Of a stretch of 64,000 bases of DNA, positions 58,285 to 64,000 are shown piece by piece. The stretch covers positions 46,878 to 110,877 of the forward strand of contig NZ_LFML01000053.1 of the NCBI RefSeq assembly GCF_001044425.1, written 5' to 3'. The notes under the pieces were generated by a model, which did no database searches, had not been told where the DNA came from, and saw only the letters and a program-made list of their open reading frames with translations. Both the position numbers and the translations under genes were made by a program. Origin of the DNA: Streptomyces roseus. GTDB lineage: Bacteria > Actinomycetota > Actinomycetes > Streptomycetales > Streptomycetaceae. How positions within the stretch are numbered: the first letter of the stretch is position 1; each line of letters opens with the position of its first letter.

Positions 58285-59664
58285 GTGTCCGATGCGCTGG
58301 CCCCCGACAAGTTGACAGTCTTGAACCCGGCCACCGAGGAGGTCGTCGCCATCGTCCCGGCCGCCACACGGGACGATGTCGACGCCGCCGTGGCGCGGGC
58401 CGCGGCGGCCCAGCGCGGCTGGGCGGCGGCCGCTCCCGCCGACCGGGCCCGCCTCCTGCGCCGCTTCGCCGCGGTCGTCGACGAGCACATCGAGGAACTG
58501 GCCCGGCTCGAGGTCCGCGAGGCCGGGCACACCATCGGCAACGCCCGCTGGGAAGCCGGCAACGTCCGCGACCTGCTCGAATTCGCCGCCGGGGGAGTGG
58601 AGCGGCTCTCCGGGCGGCAGATCCCCGTCGCCGGCGGCATCGACGTCACCTTCCTCGAACCCCTCGGCGTCATCGGCGTGATCGCCCCCTGGAACTTCCC
58701 CATGCCGATCGCCGCCTGGGGCCTGGCCCCCGCCCTGGCCGCCGGGAACGCCGTCCTCCTCAAACCCGCCGAGACCACCCCGCTCACCGCACTGCGCCTC
58801 GCCGAACTCGCCCTCGAAGCCGGGATCCCCGAGCACCTCTTCCAGGTGCTCCCCGGCCACGGGGCCGTCGCAGGCGACGCACTCGTCGAGCACCCCGGCG
58901 TAGCCAAGATCGTCTTCACGGGATCCACCCCGGTCGGCAAGCAGATCATGGCCAAGTGCGCCGACCGGGTGAAGCGCGTCACCCTCGAACTCGGCGGCAA
59001 GAGCCCCAACATCGTCTTCGCCGACGCGGACCTCGAAGCCGCCGCCGCGGCCGCGCCGATGTCCTTCCTCGACAACACCGGCCAGGACTGCTGCGCCCGT
59101 ACGCGGATCCTCGTCCAGCGATCCGTCCACGACCGGTTCCTGGAGCTGGTCGCCCCCGGCATCGAGGGCGTCGTCGTCGGCGACCCGGCCGACGAGAGGA
59201 CCCAGATGGGCCCGCTGATCTCCCGGGTGCAGCTGGACCGCGTACGGTCCTACGTCGGCGACGACCTCACCGCGATCCGCGGCACCGCCCCCGAGGGCCC
59301 CGGCTTCTGGTACCCGCCGACCCTCGTCACGGACGTCGACCCCACCGCGCCCGTGGCGGCCGCCGAGGTCTTCGGCCCCGTCGCCGTCGTCCTCCCCTTC
59401 GAGGACGAGGAGGACGCCGTACGCCTGGCCAACGCCACCGAGTACGGCCTCTCCGGCTCCCTCTGGACCCGCGACATCGGCCGCGCGCTGCGCGTCTCGC
59501 GCGCCGTCGCCGCGGGCAACCTGTCCGTCAACTCCCACAGCAGCGTCCGCTACTGGACCCCCTTCGGCGGCTACAAGCAGTCCGGACTCGGCCGCGAGCT
59601 CGGACCCGACGCCCTCACCGCATTCACCGAGACCAAGAACGTCTTCATCAGCACGGAGGCCTGA
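58285..59664 (+). CDS. Aldehyde dehydrogenase family protein
   Basis: The 459-residue NAD(P)+-dependent enzyme starts at GTG 58285. Signatures: A-P-W-N-F-P-M-P, F-T-G-S-T-P-V-G-K (cofactor loop), L-E-L-G-G-K-S-P (general-base Glu near residue 232), and G-Q-D-C-C-A-R-T-R (catalytic Cys near 266). In the gamma-glutamyl pathway it would oxidise the aldehyde of the glutamylated intermediate to an acid. It lies between glnA4 and an SDR gene, with the latter seven bases away. Confidence 0.94.
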   Translation: MSDALAPDKLTVLNPATEEVVAIVPAATRDDVDAAVARAAAAQRGWAAAAPADRARLLRRFAAVVDEHIEELARLEVREAGHTIGNARWEAGNVRDLLEFAAGGVERLSGRQIPVAGGIDVTFLEPLGVIGVIAPWNFPMPIAAWGLAPALAAGNAVLLKPAETTPLTALRLAELALEAGIPEHLFQVLPGHGAVAGDALVEHPGVAKIVFTGSTPVGKQIMAKCADRVKRVTLELGGKSPNIVFADADLEAAAAAAPMSFLDNTGQDCCARTRILVQRSVHDRFLELVAPGIEGVVVGDPADERTQMGPLISRVQLDRVRSYVGDDLTAIRGTAPEGPGFWYPPTLVTDVDPTAPVAAAEVFGPVAVVLPFEDEEDAVRLANATEYGLSGSLWTRDIGRALRVSRAVAAGNLSVNSHSSVRYWTPFGGYKQSGLGRELGPDALTAFTETKNVFISTEA

Positions 59665-59671
59665 GCCCATC

Positions 59672-60463
59672 ATGACCACTTCTGACACCGAGATCGTCTG
59701 CCGCCGCCTCGTCGGCCGCACCGCCGTCATCACCGGAGCCGGCAGCGGCATCGGCCTCGCCACCGCCCGCCGCCTGGCCTCCGAGGGCGCCAACGTGGTC
59801 TGCGCCGACATCGACGAGAACGCCGGCAAGGCCGCCGCCGAAGAGGTCGGCGGGCTCTTCGTGAAGGTCGACGTCACCAGCCCGGAGGAGGTCGAGGCCC
59901 TCTTCAAGACCGCGTTCGACACCTACGGCTCCGTCGACATCGCCTTCAACAACGCCGGTATCTCGCCCCCGGACGACGACTCGATCCTCACCACCGGCCT
60001 GGAGGCCTGGAAGCGGGTCCAGGACGTCAACCTCACCTCCGTCTACCTGTGCTGCAAGGCCGCCCTGCCGTACATGCAGCGCCAGGGCCGCGGCTCCATC
60101 ATCAACACCGCCTCCTTCGTCGCCATCATGGGCGCCGCCACCTCGCAGATCTCCTACACCGCCTCCAAGGGCGGCGTGCTCGCGATGTCGCGCGAGCTCG
60201 GCGTGCAGTTCGCCCGCGAGGGCATCCGCGTCAACGCGCTGTGCCCGGGCCCGGTCAACACCCCGCTGCTCCAGGAGCTGTTCGCCAAGGACCCGGAGCG
60301 CGCGGCCCGGCGCCTCGTGCACATCCCGCTGGGCCGGTTCGCGGAGCCCACCGAGATCGCGGCCGCCGTCGCCTTCCTCGCGAGCGACGACTCCTCGTTC
60401 ATCAACGCCACCGACTTCCTGGTCGACGGCGGCATCTCGGGCGCGTACGTGACGCCGCTGTAA
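59672..60463 (+). CDS. Short-chain dehydrogenase/reductase
   Basis: The 263-residue Rossmann enzyme has T-G-A-G-S-G-I-G-L-A (NAD-binding), D65-V segment (V-D-V-T-S), N-N-A-G-I-S, catalytic S and Y-T-A-S-K (YxxxK near residue 165), and P-G-P-V-N-T-P. It probably oxidises the alcohol group of gamma-glutamylethanolamide to the aldehyde used by the ALDH. Last gene of glnA4-ALDH-SDR; a hairpin follows. Confidence 0.93.
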   Translation: MTTSDTEIVCRRLVGRTAVITGAGSGIGLATARRLASEGANVVCADIDENAGKAAAEEVGGLFVKVDVTSPEEVEALFKTAFDTYGSVDIAFNNAGISPPDDDSILTTGLEAWKRVQDVNLTSVYLCCKAALPYMQRQGRGSIINTASFVAIMGAATSQISYTASKGGVLAMSRELGVQFAREGIRVNALCPGPVNTPLLQELFAKDPERAARRLVHIPLGRFAEPTEIAAAVAFLASDDSSFINATDFLVDGGISGAYVTPL

Positions 60464-60485
60464 GCGTTCACCCGGACTCCACCCG

Positions 60486-60523
60486 CACGACAGCCGGGCG
60501 TCGCACGACGTCCGGCCGTCGTG
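60486..60523 (+). terminator. Hairpin after the SDR gene
   Basis: CACGAC-A-GCCGG (60486-60497) pairs with CCGGC-C-GTCGTG (60512-60523), with an inner GCGTCG/CGACGT arm and one mismatch. It is followed by TTCTACC. Confidence 0.6.
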
Positions 60524-60562
60524 TTCTACCGTCCGAGATGATCTTCATAGGAACGTGAGGGA

Positions 60563-61857
<1,295 letters not shown>

Positions 61858-61861
<4 letters not shown>

Positions 61862-62023
61862 GCGGTGTCTTTCGGATCGGGGTGGATCAGGGCGGGGTGT
61901 CTGGTGCCGTGCGTCGCAAGGCCGAGGAGGGAGCCGACGTGGTGTGTCGGCGACCGACGAGAACGCCGCGAGGCGCGGTGCCAGGCGCCCCGGGCCCGCC
62001 ATGATCCGAAAGGCACGGCCTAG
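61858..62023. mobile_element. MITE-like palindromic element
   Basis: The 166-base element has 21-base terminal inverted repeats (61858-61878 and 62003-62023) that match in 19 of 21 positions: CTAGGC[G/C]GTG[T/C]CTTTCGGATC. Internal segments also pair (CTGGTGCC... with ...GGCGCGGTGCCAG), so the whole element can fold into a long hairpin. There is no transposase gene, so mobility would depend on one elsewhere. The sequence recalls a repeat family that I remember being frequent in Streptomyces. Confidence 0.75.
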
Positions 62024-62031
62024 CCGCGCGC

Positions 62032-63237
62032 CTACAGGAAGGTGCGGCCCTCGCCCCGGTACGTCGGGACGGTGGCCGTCACCCGGTCGCCCTCCACGAG
62101 GTGCAACGCCTCGAAGCGCTCGCACAGTTCCCCCGCCTTGGCGTGGCGGAACCAGACCCGGTCGCCGATCAGCAGATCGTCGGCCGGGCCGCCGAGCAGC
62201 GGCGTCTGCACCTCGCCCGCCCCTTCCTGGGGGTCGTAACGCAGACCCTGCGGAAGGTACGGGACCGGCAGCCGGTCCGCGCCGGCCGCGCCGGAGGCGG
62301 GGTACCCGCCGCCCAGCACGGTGACCACGCCGACGCCGGGCCGGCGGACCACCGGCTGGGCGAAGAGCGCCGCCGGACGGCCGCGGAAGGACGTGTAGTT
62401 GTCGAACAGCCGCGGCACGTACAGCCCCGAGCCCGCGGCGATCTCCGTGACCGCGTCCTCGGCGGCGGTCTGCTGGACGCTGCCGGTACCGCCGCCGTTG
62501 ACGAACTCCAGGTCCGGCACGAGCGCGCGGACGGCCCGTACGGCCTCGGCGCGGCGGGCCGCGAGCTCCCTGCGGGCGGCGGCCTGCATGAGCCGGATGG
62601 CACGGGAGCGCAACGGGCGCCCGGCGAGGGCGTCCCCGACGCCGGCGACGTGGCCCTCGTAGCCCATGATCCCGACGACCCGGAAGCCGGGGCGGGCGCG
62701 GACGGCCCGGGCCAGGTCCGCCAGCTGGGACGGCTCGCGCAGCGGCGAACGGCGGGCGCCGACGCGGAACCTGCCGCCGAGGAGGTGCAGGGAGGTGTCC
62801 AGCTCCAGGCAGACGCGGATCTCCTGCGTCCCCCCGTCGCGCGCCCCGTCGATCAGCTCCAACTGGGCGGGATCGTCCACCATGACGGTGACCGCCCCGG
62901 CCAGCTTGGGGTCGCCGGCCAGCTCGGCGAATCCGGTGCGGTCGGCCGAGGGGTAGGCGAGGAGCACGTCCTCGAAACCGGAGCGGGCCAGCCAGATGCT
63001 CTCGGCGAGGGTGTACGACATGATCCCGGCGAAACCGGGCCGGGCGAGGACCCGTTCGAGGAGCGCGCGGCAGCGCACGGACTTGCTGGCCACCCGGATC
63101 GGCTTGCCGGCCGCGCGGCGGACGAGATCGTCGGCGTTGGCGTCGAAGGCGGCGAGATCGACGATGGCCAGGGGCGCGTCGAGGTGCGCGGTGGCCCGGT
63201 CGTAGCGGGCGCGGTCTCCACCGGCGGGAAGATTCAT
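62032..63237 (-). CDS. PLP-dependent aldolase/racemase-fold protein (D-threonine aldolase type)
   Basis: The 401-residue protein has the alanine-racemase-like fold III barrel with PLP lysine in R-V-A-S-K-S-V-R-C (about residue 52) and V-N-G-G-G-T-G-S near residue 242. The C-terminal domain has F-R-H-A-K-A-G-E-L-C, resembling the metal-site His-Cys of D-serine dehydratase/D-threonine aldolase relatives. It is annotated in relatives as amino-acid deaminase/aldolase; the substrate is unknown. The 3' end abuts the MITE-like element. Confidence 0.88.
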   Translation of the reverse strand: MNLPAGGDRARYDRATAHLDAPLAIVDLAAFDANADDLVRRAAGKPIRVASKSVRCRALLERVLARPGFAGIMSYTLAESIWLARSGFEDVLLAYPSADRTGFAELAGDPKLAGAVTVMVDDPAQLELIDGARDGGTQEIRVCLELDTSLHLLGGRFRVGARRSPLREPSQLADLARAVRARPGFRVVGIMGYEGHVAGVGDALAGRPLRSRAIRLMQAAARRELAARRAEAVRAVRALVPDLEFVNGGGTGSVQQTAAEDAVTEIAAGSGLYVPRLFDNYTSFRGRPAALFAQPVVRRPGVGVVTVLGGGYPASGAAGADRLPVPYLPQGLRYDPQEGAGEVQTPLLGGPADDLLIGDRVWFRHAKAGELCERFEALHLVEGDRVTATVPTYRGEGRTFL

Positions 63238-63400
63238 GGGCGGCAGCCTGCCAGATGCTCATACCGGTGGGTAGGGGTCCGCGGCCCCGGCCCCGCCCCG
63301 GCCTGCGCCCCGGGGCGCCGTCCCGGTCCAGGGGCCGGGACGGCGGGGGCGCGTAGAGTACGGGGTGGCAGCCGGACGGAACGGGGGGCGGAGCCGCCGG

Positions 63401-64000
63401 ATGAGTGCGTCTACACCGCAGACCGCGGCCTGGTCCGAGCCCGTGGCCCCCTCCCGGCCGGGGCGGCGCGGGGCCGGCCGCAGCGTCGCCGTCGTGGTGT
63501 GCGCCGTACTGGGGGTCGCCCTCCTCGGCGGAGCCGGGGTCGGCGGCTGGGCCCAGCAGCGCGACGCCCGGCGGCCCCCGGCCGCCGCGGCCGCCTATCG
63601 CGAAGCCGGATCCCTGTGGCGCGAGACGCCCGTGGACACCCTGATCCCGCCCGTCCTCGACGGCGCCGACGCCGGCCCCGGCGGGGCCGACCGGACCTGG
63701 ATCCGGGTCGCGCTCGCCCCCGACTCCGACTGCGCGCCCGCGCTCGCCGCCGACTGGCGGGCGGCCCTCGCCGCCACCGGCTGCACCCGCGTCCTGCGCG
63801 CCACCTACAGCGACGCCACCCGCAGTTCCCTCGTCACCGTCGGCCTGGTCTTCACCCCGGCCGACGCGGCCGCGATGGCGGCCCTGCGCGGACACCTGCC
63901 CGCCCCACCCGGCTACGGCTTCGCCGACAGCCAGCGCGCCGCCTGGACCGCGTCCGTGGTCCCCGACGCCCCCGTCGTCGTCTACGCCGTCTCCGCGTTC
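63401..64000 (+). CDS. Membrane-anchored uncharacterised protein, 3' truncated by window end
   Basis: The open frame starts at ATG 63401 (GGCGGAG upstream) and runs off the window after 200 codons, so the C-terminus is missing. It has a hydrophobic segment (S-V-A-V-V-V-C-A-V-L-G-V-A-L-L-G-G-A-G-V, residues 28-47), then an extracellular-looking part with C-A-P-A-L-A-A-D-W and G-C-T-R cysteines (near 109 and 125). No domain was recognised; GC third positions are normal. Confidence 0.7.
   Translation, partial: MSASTPQTAAWSEPVAPSRPGRRGAGRSVAVVVCAVLGVALLGGAGVGGWAQQRDARRPPAAAAAYREAGSLWRETPVDTLIPPVLDGADAGPGGADRTWIRVALAPDSDCAPALAADWRAALAATGCTRVLRATYSDATRSSLVTVGLVFTPADAAAMAALRGHLPAPPGYGFADSQRAAWTASVVPDAPVVVYAVSAF

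Overview
The window looks like a Streptomyces (or very close actinomycete) chromosome core segment. Evidence is the very high GC with G/C-biased third codon positions, frequent GTG starts, a mycothiol gene (mshC), the gyl glycerol operon, a complete Pup-proteasome locus whose Pup ends in GGE, a WhiJ-type HTH/DUF397/ATPase module and a glnA4-type ethanolamine cluster. Gene order runs parallel (in descending numbering, as I recall it) to S. coelicolor SCO1664 to about SCO1611. No rRNA, tRNA, CRISPR array or intact insertion sequence was recognised. Both ends cut genes.

Layout. 1-3.2 kb: phosphatase tail, DUF3090, SCO1664-family kinase-like protein and mshC. 3.3-9.6 kb: PAC2 protein, then the gylCAB glycerol operon (glpF, glpK, glpD) and its IclR regulator gylR, all on the minus strand, with two matching candidate operators. 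9.7-14.1 kb: metH and a HAD phosphatase. 14.6-17.9 kb: two tandem peptide-type ABC binding lipoproteins without permeases. 17.9-23.1 kb: orphan response regulator, RecB/Cas4-like nuclease, site-2 protease, tRNA m1A58 methyltransferase, secreted protein, ferredoxin. 23.3-33.4 kb: arc, dop, pup, an endonuclease VII-like gene, prcB, prcA, then a LacI/MFS pair and pafA. 33.5-43 kb: two FKBP prolyl isomerases, pafB, pafC, two small uncharacterised genes, tatA, tatC, a diacylglycerol-kinase-family gene and a Ski2-like helicase. 43-54 kb (less conserved): pseudouridine synthase, serine hydrolase, siderophore-interacting protein behind an iron box, 5'-3' exonuclease, cupin regulator with a metal-receptor-like protein, TDT transporter with divergent LysR regulator, a small secreted protein, the WhiJ-type module and a DUF5988-like gene. 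53.6-60.5 kb: a gamma-glutamylation pathway (gamma-glutamyl hydrolase, ethanolamine-type permease, GntR regulator, glutamine-synthetase-like glnA4, aldehyde dehydrogenase, SDR). 60.5-64 kb: secreted HAD phosphatase ending in a MITE-like element, PLP-dependent aldolase/racemase-fold protein and a truncated membrane-anchored protein.

How the parts fit. PafA attaches Pup to proteins, Arc unfolds them into the PrcAB 20S core, and Dop removes Pup; because Pup already ends in Glu, Dop should only be needed for depupylation. The gamma-glutamyl cluster reads as uptake, ATP-dependent glutamylation, two oxidations and hydrolysis of an amino alcohol or amine, tied together by a repeated candidate operator (GCAATGGT-N10-ACCTTnGC). 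Several genes (mshC, trmI, pafA, a small membrane gene, lysR) have a TANNNT box exactly six bases before ATG and no ribosome binding site, the expected layout of leaderless mRNAs.
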